From Pelagihabitans sp965238025 (lineage in GTDB: Bacteria > Bacteroidota > Bacteroidia > Flavobacteriales > Flavobacteriaceae): a stretch of DNA of 64,000 bases. The stretch is from positions 744,001-808,000 of the forward strand of contig OZ250162.1 in assembly GCA_965238025.1 (NCBI GenBank), given 5' to 3'. Below the pieces are notes generated by a model. The model did not search any database. It had not been told where the DNA came from and saw nothing but the letters and a program-made list of their open reading frames with translations. This document shows positions 1 through 7,573 of the stretch, one piece after another. Made by a program: the position numbers and the translations under genes. How positions within the stretch are numbered: position 1 is the stretch's first letter; every line of letters starts with the position of its first letter.

Positions 1-1633
1 AAGCCAAGCCTTGTCGATAACTAATACCTCCAAAACCATAAATCTCAGCTTCATCGGATAAAGGAATCGACATATTGGCAAAAAATTTACCCTCCCTCAA
101 TCGTGAAGTACCCACTTTAAATCTAAAATCCTCTCTCGTTAAGCCTCTGGCACTTAATTCGTCTTCATCGGCATCAAAACTCAACAAATCGCGAAAAGTA
201 TCAACATCAGTAGTATTGGTTAAATCCAAACCGGAAATCTGAGTTTTTATGGCTTGATCTAAATATCCTATGCCTTGTGCTGCAGTGGCATAGTCTTCTA
301 AAGTCATAGCAGCAACATTACCCCCGCCAGCAGCAAAAACCCGCTCAGCTCCATGAAAGCCTTGAAAGATATCTCCCGCATAATCTTTATTTCTGAGAGC
401 AGGTTCTCTTGTTGAGAGCGACCCTGTAAAATTAATGTACCCTCTATCGCCTATTCCTAATCCGTAGTTGGCGTCTACTTGAAACTTCTCTCCGTCACTA
501 CCACCTTCAAAATGATTGCTGTTTTTACTAAAATTGGCTCCTGAAGTCAATGAAAGTTCAAGTTTACCTGTAGCTTTTTTTAAAACAATATTGATTACCC
601 CGGCTATTGCGTCAGAGCCATATTGAGCGGCCGCACCATCTCTTAGCACTTCTATGCGTTGTATTGCGGCCGCGGGAATTGCATTCATATCTGTACCAAC
701 ACTACCTGCACCAACTGTTCCATTAACATTTATCAAAGCAGAATTATGTCTTCTCTTTCCATTAATTAATACCAAAACTTGATCGGGACCTAAGCCTCTT
801 AATGATGCTGGATCAATATGATCCGTACCATCAGATACCGTTTGTGATTGCGAAGTAAATGATGGCGCCACATAATTCAATATTTGGTTTACACTTACTT
901 GTGGGCCCTGTGTTGCAATTGCCGCTACATCTATAACATCAACCGGAACAGTAGTTTCGGTAGATGTTCTATTTGGATTACGCGAACCTACCATTACAAT
1001 CTCATCTAATTGCGCTGCCGCCGCTTCTAACTGTACCTCAATAGTATCTTTGCCAGTCACATCAACCTCTAAGGTTCTAAAACCAATATATGAAATCACT
1101 AAAACCTTTTCGGAATCGTCTGGAATTACAAGAGCAAAATTACCATCAAAATCTGTTGTAGTTCCACTGGTTGTACCCTTTACAACAATCGAAGCCCCCG
1201 CTAGTGGCTGGCCATCCTTATCCCTAACAGTACCTTTTATCTCTGTTTCTTGGTGTAAAGAACCTGTTATTCGCCTTTTTGTTAGAACAATCTGATTTTC
1301 ATTGATCTTAAAATCAAAATCAGCCTGTTCGGCCAGTCTTTTTAAAACCGTATTTGTAGTCTCTTTTTTTGCTGTCAACGAAGCTTTTTGAGTATCATCT
1401 ATCTCTCTGATATTATAGAAGAACTGATATCCGGTTTGTGATTTAATTTCTTTGAGAATCCGTTTTAAAGGAACATTTTGGTAATCAAATTCCATTTTGG
1501 TTTGAGACATGACCGAGTTGGCTGATAGCTGGAACAGCACGAAAGAGGCCATAAGAAAACAGAATCTCATTTTGAATTTCATTGATTTACCACACCTTTT
1601 TTCAAGCACGTAGTACTCTTCACTTTTTTTCAT
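1..1633 (-). CDS. TonB-dependent receptor with STN and carboxypeptidase-regulatory domains (C-terminus outside window)
   Basis: Outer membrane active transporter driven by TonB. Read on the minus strand from ATG at 1633, the frame stays open to the window edge (about 544 residues). After a signal-like segment (about residues 22-44) come an STN domain (about 55-108), which in this family contacts a FecR anti-sigma factor, a CarboxypepD_reg-like beta sandwich (about 132-205, with EIKGTVRDKDGQPLAGASI) and a plug domain (about 225-330, with SLRGLGPDQVLVLINGKRRH). The beta barrel runs out of the window. fecR lies just upstream on the same strand and an ECF sigma gene is divergent, so this is a cell-surface signalling transducer as well as a transporter. 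The substrate cannot be told from sequence. ATG codons at 1582 and 1570 are alternative starts. Confidence 0.9.
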   Translation of the reverse strand, partial: MKKSEEYYVLEKRCGKSMKFKMRFCFLMASFVLFQLSANSVMSQTKMEFDYQNVPLKRILKEIKSQTGYQFFYNIREIDDTQKASLTAKKETTNTVLKRLAEQADFDFKINENQIVLTKRRITGSLHQETEIKGTVRDKDGQPLAGASIVVKGTTSGTTTDFDGNFALVIPDDSEKVLVISYIGFRTLEVDVTGKDTIEVQLEAAAAQLDEIVMVGSRNPNRTSTETTVPVDVIDVAAIATQGPQVSVNQILNYVAPSFTSQSQTVSDGTDHIDPASLRGLGPDQVLVLINGKRRHNSALINVNGTVGAGSVGTDMNAIPAAAIQRIEVLRDGAAAQYGSDAIAGVINIVLKKATGKLELSLTSGANFSKNSNHFEGGSDGEKFQVDANYGLGIGDRGYINFTGSLSTREPALRNKDYAGDIFQGFHGAERVFAAGGGNVAAMTLEDYATAAQGIGYLDQAIKTQISGLDLTNTTDVDTFRDLLSFDADEDELSARGLTREDFRFKVGTSRLREGKFFANMSIPLSDEAEIYGFGGISYRQGLA

Positions 1634-1686
1634 AATTTTGAGTGTCTTTGATTGTTAGTAATTAATTTTAGCAATAGTCAATTAGA

Positions 1687-1714
1687 AAAGGGGAGTGCTC
1701 CAACACTTCCCTTT
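1687..1714 (-). terminator. Hairpin between fecR and the TonB receptor gene, probable attenuating terminator
   Basis: An 11-bp stem (1687-1697 with 1704-1714, one G-T wobble) closes a 6-base loop and starts four bases past the fecR stop codon. On the minus strand it ends in CCCCTTTT followed by an AT-rich stretch, like an intrinsic terminator. Because the receptor gene follows only 85 bases after fecR on the same strand, the hairpin may set the fecR/receptor expression ratio rather than end the operon. That role is inference. Confidence 0.6.
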
Positions 1715-1718
1715 CTTT

Positions 1719-2888
1719 TTATTCAATTATCGTAATTATATTATGTTCTATCTCATATTTGAAAGGAGTGCTTAATGCGATTGTTTTTAGTATCGATTCA
1801 ATACCTTCATTATCAAATTCTCCTTTATAGATTTCATTATTCAAATCCTGAACCTTGTTTATAAACTTCACATGATGCCTGCGTTCGAGCTTGACTAATA
1901 TTTCAGAAAACTTTAAATTGTCTATTACGAGTCTGTTCTCCATCCAAGCCGTATAGGTATTGGTATCTACTTTTGATTTGCTAAAATTGTTCCCGAACTT
2001 ATTATAATTGGCTTGAAAACTAGGAGTTAGCAGAAGTGAGTTTTCAGGCATTCTGGTTTCGTAAATACTAACTGAACCTTCTACTAGGGTTGTTGCTATT
2101 AAATCATCGGTTTCATAGGAAGATATATTGAACTTTGTGCCAAGAACCTTAATATCAACCTCTTGAGTGTTCACTATAAAAGGTTGTTCTTTATTCTCGG
2201 TTACGTCAAAAAAGGCCTCTCCCTCCAAATAAACAATTCTTTCTTTATCCGAATTGACGAATTTTTGTGGAAAACGAAGTTTAGAACCTGCATTCAACCA
2301 AACCATTGTGCCGTCAGATAACGTTAATTTGAACGTATGACCGTAGGGAATATAGACCTCATTAAATATCTGCTCGGTATTTGTCAGCTCATCTACTTCA
2401 TCAAACACAAGTGAATTACCTCCTTGGTTGGCAATAATGTTTCCATTTGAATCGGTAACCACTTCATTATCTTCTGAATTCAGTATTTTGGTTGTTCCGT
2501 CTGCCAACTTGATTAAAATTTCATTCCCGATGGGTACTTTCTCCTGATTATCGACAATCGCAATCGATGGTTCAGAAATATCATCTAAAAGCTCTTGTTT
2601 GGCAAAAAATCCAATGGTTAACAAAATAGCAATAACCGCAGCGTACTTTAATAGTGTACTGAACAAATTTGGAGTCTCCTTTTTTGATTTCACGATATTG
2701 GAAAATCGTTGATAGGCCAAGCCAGAGTCAAAATTAGTTGAAAACTCCTGACCGGAATTCTTTATACGATTCTTAAAAATAGTCCTGTTGGCTTCATTTT
2801 CTAACACCCATTCTTCCAAAACTTGTCTTTCCTCAGTGGAAATCGTTCTGTTTATAAACTTATCAATCAGTAAATCGTAATTAGACAT
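1719..2888 (-). CDS. FecR family anti-sigma factor
   Basis: Single-pass inner membrane anti-sigma factor that holds the ECF sigma factor until the TonB receptor reports ligand. The 389 residues show a cytoplasmic N-terminal sigma-binding region (1-75), one transmembrane helix (about 79-96, KYAAVIAILLTIGFFA), a periplasmic FecR domain (about 175-270, with the family signature YGHTFKLTLSDGTMVWLNAG) and a C-terminal DUF4974-like domain (about 315-385) that resembles an STN domain. Length is normal for the Bacteroidota family. It starts 92 bases from the divergent sigma gene and is followed by the receptor gene, completing a standard sigma/anti-sigma/transducer trio. Confidence 0.95.
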   Translation of the reverse strand: MSNYDLLIDKFINRTISTEERQVLEEWVLENEANRTIFKNRIKNSGQEFSTNFDSGLAYQRFSNIVKSKKETPNLFSTLLKYAAVIAILLTIGFFAKQELLDDISEPSIAIVDNQEKVPIGNEILIKLADGTTKILNSEDNEVVTDSNGNIIANQGGNSLVFDEVDELTNTEQIFNEVYIPYGHTFKLTLSDGTMVWLNAGSKLRFPQKFVNSDKERIVYLEGEAFFDVTENKEQPFIVNTQEVDIKVLGTKFNISSYETDDLIATTLVEGSVSIYETRMPENSLLLTPSFQANYNKFGNNFSKSKVDTNTYTAWMENRLVIDNLKFSEILVKLERRHHVKFINKVQDLNNEIYKGEFDNEGIESILKTIALSTPFKYEIEHNIITIIE

Positions 2889-2954
2889 TCAGTATTCCTT
2901 TTAAGTTAAAGATGCAATAGTCATAAAAAACCCCTACGTATTTTTTATTTTTCT

Positions 2955-2962
2955 TAGATTTG
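2955..2962 (+). promoter_or_regulatory. Bacteroidota -7 promoter box (TAGATTTG) for the ECF sigma gene
   Basis: TAGATTTG matches the Bacteroidota consensus TAnnTTTG exactly and lies 18 bases before the ATG at 2981. A possible TTG start at 2960 falls inside this box, which argues for the ATG. No clear -33 TTG was found at the usual spacing. Confidence 0.5.
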
Positions 2963-2980
2963 ATTTACAATCTGTTCAAA

Positions 2981-3514
2981 ATGAATGAACAAAAGTTGAT
3001 AAAAAAGCTTAGAAAAGGTAAGGCTAAGGCTTATCAATACTTGTTCTCGGAATACTACGACTGGCTTTGCAATTATGTCTTTAATCTTTGCAATAATCGT
3101 TCTTTATCTGAGGATATAGTTCAGGATACTTTAGTTGGTTTTTGGGAAAAAAGAAAGAGAATACTTATTACCACATCATTAAAAAACTACCTCTTTAAAA
3201 CCTGTCACAATCAATTTTTGCAACATATAAGAAATCAAAAAATCCAATATGATACCTTGGACAAGATTAGATGGGATGTTATTTCGGAAGCTACTTTAGA
3301 GGATGATTTGTATAACCATAAAATGGAGAAGCTGAATAAACTTATAGATCAACTACCTCCAAGGTGCAAAGAAATATTTGTTCAGAACAAGTTGGAGAAA
3401 AAGAAATACAAAGAAATAGCTTTAGATATGGGAATTTCGATTAAGACCGTTGAAAATCAAATGTCAAAAGCACTTCATTTTCTAAGAGCAAACGCCACTA
3501 CATTTCTTTTATAG
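2981..3514 (+). CDS. ECF RNA polymerase sigma factor (Bacteroides expansion family)
   Basis: Sigma-70 family extracytoplasmic-function sigma factor of 177 residues. Region 2 carries DIVQDTLVGFWEKRKRI and region 4 a helix-turn-helix (KKKYKEIALDMGISIKTVEN) preceded by the typical LPPRCKEIF segment. The ATG at 2981 is chosen over an upstream TTG at 2960 because that TTG overlaps a promoter -7 box. It is divergent from fecR and the TonB receptor; in many Bacteroidota the three genes are co-linear. Its 3' end overlaps the convergent DUF423 gene by 17 bases. It presumably activates the receptor operon when the FecR protein releases it. Confidence 0.93.
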   Translation: MNEQKLIKKLRKGKAKAYQYLFSEYYDWLCNYVFNLCNNRSLSEDIVQDTLVGFWEKRKRILITTSLKNYLFKTCHNQFLQHIRNQKIQYDTLDKIRWDVISEATLEDDLYNHKMEKLNKLIDQLPPRCKEIFVQNKLEKKKYKEIALDMGISIKTVENQMSKALHFLRANATTFLL

Positions 3515-3881
3515 CATTATATCCCAACATTAGCCATCCTGTTATAAGTAACAATCCTCCCATGGGCGTTATGAAACCAATAGCCCTAAAATCAAAACTG
3601 GTTAAACTATTAGTTGCAAGCAGGTAGATTGAAAAGGAAAATAAGGTTACGCCAAGCACTATTAAAAAAAAGACGGTGCGTTTGGCTCGCTCAGGAATCT
3701 GTGTAATACTCCCAAGAATCAATAAAAATAAGGCGTGGTACATTTGATACGTTACCCCTGTCTTAAAAGTGTTTATCGCTTCCGCATCCACCAGCTTTTC
3801 CAAACCATGTGCGGCAAATGCACCTAAAACTACGGCTAGTACGCCCAGTAGTATTCCCGTTATAAAAATTGTTTTGTTCAT
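3498..3881 (-). CDS. DUF423 family small membrane protein
   Basis: Inner membrane protein of 127 residues with four predicted helices and the family signature near the N-terminus: GVLAVVLGAFAAHGLE, then a segment ending TYQMYHALFLLILG. The family (YgdD/YwdK-like) is widespread but has no settled function. ATG at 3881 is preferred to a TTG five codons upstream because the helix starts right after MNKTIF. The stop overlaps the end of the sigma factor gene on the other strand. Confidence 0.85.
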   Translation of the reverse strand: MNKTIFITGILLGVLAVVLGAFAAHGLEKLVDAEAINTFKTGVTYQMYHALFLLILGSITQIPERAKRTVFFLIVLGVTLFSFSIYLLATNSLTSFDFRAIGFITPMGGLLLITGWLMLGYNAIKEM

Positions 3882-3960
3882 AACTTTAAAAGCCAATTTT
3901 TTTATAGGTGTAACAATCTATTACCTTAGCATTTCGTTATCACAAAAATAGACAATTCAA

Positions 3961-5334
3961 ATGGTGCGCAATATTCTAGTTCTGGGGGCGGGGAAATCAA
4001 CTTCTTATCTGTTGGATTATTTTTTGGAGAAGTCCGAAGGCGAACAATTGCATTTGACCATTGGGGACCTCAACCCAGGTGCTATTGCCGCGGAGGTTAG
4101 GAACCATCGTAATTGCTCCGTTTTGCAATTGGATATCTTTGATGACACCGCCCGACAACAAGCGGTTTCAGCTGCAAACATTGTAGTATCAATGTTACCG
4201 GCCAGATTACATATTAAGGTTGCGGAAGATTGTATTGCTTTTGAAAAGCATTTGGTAACGGCCTCTTATGTAAGCGATCAAATAAAAATGTTAGATACGC
4301 AGGCAAAGGAAAAAGGGCTGGTCTTTATGAACGAAATAGGACTTGATCCTGGAATAGACCATATGAGCGCCATGCAGGTTATTGACCGTATTCGTGAGAA
4401 AGGTGGCAAAATCTTATTGTTCGAGTCTTTTACTGGCGGATTGGTCGCTCCTGAAAGTGATACGAACCTATGGAATTACAAGTTCACGTGGAATCCTAGA
4501 AATGTGGTCGTAGCGGGTCAGGGAGGAACGGCAAAATTTATTCAAGAGGGGACCTATAAATATATTCCGTACAACAAACTTTTTAGAAGAACCGAGTTTT
4601 TCGAAATTGAAGGATATGGACATTTCGAAGGATATGCAAATAGGGATTCCTTAAATTATAGAGAAGCCTACGGACTTCATGATGTATTGACCCTTTATCG
4701 CGGTACGCTGCGCAGAATCGGTTTTTCAAGGGCATGGGATATTTTTATTCAACTGGGAATGACAGACGATAGTTATACCATTGAAGATTCCGAAGGGATG
4801 TCTTACCGTGAGTTCATTAATTTATTCCTTCCTTATTCCCCAACAGATTCGGTAGAACTAAAACTCCGGCACTATCTAAAAATAGCCCAGGACGATATTA
4901 AATGGTTAAAGCTCCAAGAACTGGACTTATTTAATGCCGAGTTGAAAATAAAACGTAAAAACGGTACCCCGGCGCAACTACTTCAGGAAATATTAGAAGC
5001 TAGTTGGACGTTGAACGATGATGATAAGGACATGATTGTGATGTACCACAAATTTGGGTATAAGCTCAACGGAAAAAAATATCAAATAGATGCCAATGCA
5101 GTAGTCATAGGTGAAAATAGGACACACACGGCAATGGCAAAAACGGTAGGTCTTCCGGTGGCAATGGCCACCCTTGCTATTTTGAACAAAAAAATAACCA
5201 CCCCCGGGGTTCAAATTCCCATTCAAAAGGAAGTTTATGAACCCATTCTTTCGGAACTGCATGATTATGGGGTTGTCTTTAAGGAAATTGAAGTGCCTTA
5301 CTTTGGCTATAATCCCGAATCCGTAATGAAGTAA
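3961..5334 (+). CDS. Saccharopine dehydrogenase-like NAD(P)-dependent oxidoreductase
   Basis: A 457-residue protein with an N-terminal Rossmann fold (residues 1-125, nucleotide loop LVLGAGKSTSYLLDYF) and a saccharopine dehydrogenase C-terminal domain (about 128-440, beginning MNEIGLDPGIDHMSAMQVID). The family oxidises or reduces saccharopine-type lysine adducts; here a lysine catabolic role like the saccharopine dehydrogenase half of the eukaryotic LKR/SDH enzyme is likely but unproven. An Lrp/AsnC regulator follows 136 bases downstream on the same strand, which fits amino-acid-responsive control. Length matches the stand-alone family. Confidence 0.85.
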   Translation: MVRNILVLGAGKSTSYLLDYFLEKSEGEQLHLTIGDLNPGAIAAEVRNHRNCSVLQLDIFDDTARQQAVSAANIVVSMLPARLHIKVAEDCIAFEKHLVTASYVSDQIKMLDTQAKEKGLVFMNEIGLDPGIDHMSAMQVIDRIREKGGKILLFESFTGGLVAPESDTNLWNYKFTWNPRNVVVAGQGGTAKFIQEGTYKYIPYNKLFRRTEFFEIEGYGHFEGYANRDSLNYREAYGLHDVLTLYRGTLRRIGFSRAWDIFIQLGMTDDSYTIEDSEGMSYREFINLFLPYSPTDSVELKLRHYLKIAQDDIKWLKLQELDLFNAELKIKRKNGTPAQLLQEILEASWTLNDDDKDMIVMYHKFGYKLNGKKYQIDANAVVIGENRTHTAMAKTVGLPVAMATLAILNKKITTPGVQIPIQKEVYEPILSELHDYGVVFKEIEVPYFGYNPESVMK

Positions 5335-5470
5335 GGATCCGCTGCGTATTAAAAATCAACCTGGAAGTTCCTACCGCCCATCCATTATGATATGGAGAAG
5401 GGTTCTTAGCTGTTGAAGTTTCTATTTCTAATTATTTCGATATTTTTACTTCAAATCTGAAATATTTAAG

Positions 5471-5941
5471 ATGAAATCCAATAAGAAAAATGTAAAGATT
5501 GATGGAATCGACAAGAAAATCCTAAGATTCTTAATGTCGGATGCCCGCAAACCGGTTTTGGAAATCGCCCGCAACATAGGAATCTCCGGTGCGGCCATTC
5601 ATCAACGTTTGCGAAAGTTGGAGGCTTCTGGGCTCTTAGCGGGATCCAAGTTCATTATCAACCCTAAGGTTATGGGCTATACCACAATGGCCTATATTGG
5701 CATCTATTTAGACAAGGCGATGAGCAATCCCGTAGCCGTAAAACAATTGGAACAGATTCCTGAAGTATTGGAATGCCATTATACAACAGGCAATTGGTCG
5801 ATTCTTATAAAGGTGTTATGTAGGGATAACGAACACCTCATGCATGTGTTAAATAAGGATATTCAACAAATTGATGGTGTCTCAAGAACAGAAACCTTTA
5901 TCTCATTGGATCAACAAATTGATCGGCAGATCACTATTTAA
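5471..5941 (+). CDS. Lrp/AsnC family transcriptional regulator
   Basis: DNA-binding regulator of 156 residues. An N-terminal winged helix-turn-helix (about residues 10-65: IDKKILRFLMSDARKPVLEI, then the recognition helix region AAIHQRLRKLEASGLLAG) is followed by an AsnC/RAM ligand-binding domain (about 75-150), with the usual ECHYTTGNWSILIKV strand. Such proteins form octamers that respond to amino acids. It follows the saccharopine dehydrogenase-like gene and may control it. The 3' end overlaps the convergent acetyltransferase gene by 8 bases. Confidence 0.93.
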   Translation: MKSNKKNVKIDGIDKKILRFLMSDARKPVLEIARNIGISGAAIHQRLRKLEASGLLAGSKFIINPKVMGYTTMAYIGIYLDKAMSNPVAVKQLEQIPEVLECHYTTGNWSILIKVLCRDNEHLMHVLNKDIQQIDGVSRTETFISLDQQIDRQITI

Positions 5942-6359
5942 ATTCATAAAGAACCACGTTGGCATCCTCTAAAATACCCCCTGCTGCGGAATAGGTTTTT
6001 TTAGCGCGTTCATTAGACTTATCCGTTAGCACCCAAGCCTCTATACATCCTACTTTTTTACCGTGTTCGCACATAAGTCTTACAAGTTTGCGGCCTATTC
6101 CCCTGTTCTGATAATTCGTCACGACCCCCACCTCATTTATAAATAGTGAAGGGTCTTTATCGGGATGCACATAATGTACCGCTGATACCATTCCTACCAA
6201 CTTATTTTTATCAAACGCCAACATGAGGTGGTGCCGGGAATCATGAAGAAATTCGATAGCGCGATTTTTTTTCACGTCGAAATCAAACAAGGTTTTTCCT
6301 GCTTGTTGAATGGCCAAAAGGTCTTGGATTGTAGCTATCCTGAATTTAATATTTTCCAA
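5934..6359 (-). CDS. GNAT family N-acetyltransferase
   Basis: Acetyl-CoA-dependent N-acetyltransferase of 141 residues. Motif A (NEVGVVTNYQNRGIGRKLV, about residues 75-93) holds the acetyl-CoA pyrophosphate-binding R/Q-x-x-G-x-G/A signature, and the C-terminal part (ERAKKTYSAAGG) matches motif B. The arrangement resembles aminoglycoside 3-N-acetyltransferase I-like proteins, but substrate cannot be assigned. The only start that keeps the first strand is TTG at 6359; no in-frame ATG lies near it. Confidence 0.85.
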   Translation of the reverse strand: MENIKFRIATIQDLLAIQQAGKTLFDFDVKKNRAIEFLHDSRHHLMLAFDKNKLVGMVSAVHYVHPDKDPSLFINEVGVVTNYQNRGIGRKLVRLMCEHGKKVGCIEAWVLTDKSNERAKKTYSAAGGILEDANVVLYEFK

Positions 6360-6432
6360 CTTAGTTGTTCTTAATTACAAAAACCTGTCCGAGAATTTCA
6401 AACAGGTTTCTAAATCATTGATCCAAATAGGA

Positions 6433-7128
6433 TTAGTCCCTACCGCCCATCACTTGAAGGCCCCAATATACCAATGTTGCCAAGGAACCAATAGCTGCAA
6501 CCAAATAGGTGCGAGCAGCCCATTTTAAGGCATCTTCAGAACCTTTATATTCCTGTTGTGTTACCACATTCTTTGCTTTTAGCCATGCCAAGGCCCGGTT
6601 ACTGGCATCGTATTCTACCGGCAATGTTACAAAGCTGAATAAGGTTGCAAAGCCCATCATTACCAACCCGGCGACAGCAACCCAATATCCCAGTCCCATA
6701 CCCGCGGCAGCACCCAAGGCCAATCCGCCAAATACAACCCAGGTACTCATCCCGGAGGTCACCTGTACAACCGGAACCAACTTCGAACGCATGCCCAACC
6801 ATTCATATGCCTGTGCGTGTTGCACCGCATGACCAACTTCATGGGCAGCTACGGCTGCGGCTGCGGCATTGCGCTGGTTGTAAACCCCTTCACTAAGGTT
6901 TACCGTTTTATTTTTAGGATTGTAATGATCCGTTAACATTCCACCGGTCGAAACTACTTTTACATCGGTAATTCCATGATCCGCCAACATTTTTTCCGCA
7001 ATTTCCGCACCACTCATCCCGTTTTGTAATTGCACTTGGGAGTAGTGCTTGAACTTGCTTTTTAATCGGCTGCTCACCAACCAACTTACAAGCGCAATAG
7101 CTCCAATTAATATATAATATCCCATCAT
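6433..7128 (-). CDS. Membrane zinc metallopeptidase (YugP / Zn_peptidase_2 family)
   Basis: Membrane protease of 231 residues. One N-terminal transmembrane helix (3-20), a zinc-binding HEVGH motif at residues 96-100 inside AAVAAHEVGHAVQHAQAYEW, two or three further helices (about 120-170), a PVEYDASNRA motif that likely supplies the third zinc ligand, and a C-terminal helix. This is the full architecture of the YugP-like family, whose substrates are unknown. Two ATGs in tandem open the gene. Confidence 0.9.
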   Translation of the reverse strand: MMGYYILIGAIALVSWLVSSRLKSKFKHYSQVQLQNGMSGAEIAEKMLADHGITDVKVVSTGGMLTDHYNPKNKTVNLSEGVYNQRNAAAAAVAAHEVGHAVQHAQAYEWLGMRSKLVPVVQVTSGMSTWVVFGGLALGAAAGMGLGYWVAVAGLVMMGFATLFSFVTLPVEYDASNRALAWLKAKNVVTQQEYKGSEDALKWAARTYLVAAIGSLATLVYWGLQVMGGRD

Positions 7129-7301
7129 AATTTCTAAACTTTTAAATTCAACTTTAAAGATAATAAAGATCGACCCATTTTGAACAAAGCCCTAGGACTG
7201 TGCTCAGGGTGATATAACTATAACGGCAAAAATCCCGCCAAATTTCCACGAACAGGTTTTAAGGTCAATTTAACCAGGCCCTTATGACAGATTGGCAACC
7301 A

Positions 7302-7556
7302 CTATTTATATTTGAGTTTTACAATTAATATGAAAATTACCAAGATAATGGTCACTGCATTCGCCAGGATAATGCTGATACTATCCATGTAAATGCCAAA
7401 AACAAGCCATAATACAAGTCCTACCAGTAACACCAAATACATGGTCAGGGAAATATCCTTGGCCGATTTATCTTTCCACACCTTATAGGCCTGGGGTACA
7501 AAAGCAGAGGTGGTTAGCGTCGCAGCGATCAATCCTATAATTTCTATGTTCGGCAT
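7302..7556 (-). CDS. SemiSWEET family sugar transporter (MtN3/PQ-loop)
   Basis: An 84-residue protein with three transmembrane helices, the bacterial half-size version of SWEET uniporters, which works as a homodimer. The PQ motif lies in helix 1 (TTSAFVPQAYKVWKDKSAKD) and the family-typical serine-leucine-thiol segment DISLTMYLVL opens helix 2. Substrates in the family are sugars such as sucrose or glucose. It begins 17 bases after leuS on the same strand and is probably co-transcribed with it. Confidence 0.88.
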   Translation of the reverse strand: MPNIEIIGLIAATLTTSAFVPQAYKVWKDKSAKDISLTMYLVLLVGLVLWLVFGIYMDSISIILANAVTIILVIFILIVKLKYK

Positions 7557-7573
7557 ACTCTGGTTTTCGGTAA

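Noticed and set aside
2960..2980. TTG start for the ECF sigma gene giving seven extra residues
   Set aside because: The TTG lies in the -7 box TAGATTTG. The same pattern is seen for the kinase at 23477 and hup at 61367, so the downstream ATGs are used.
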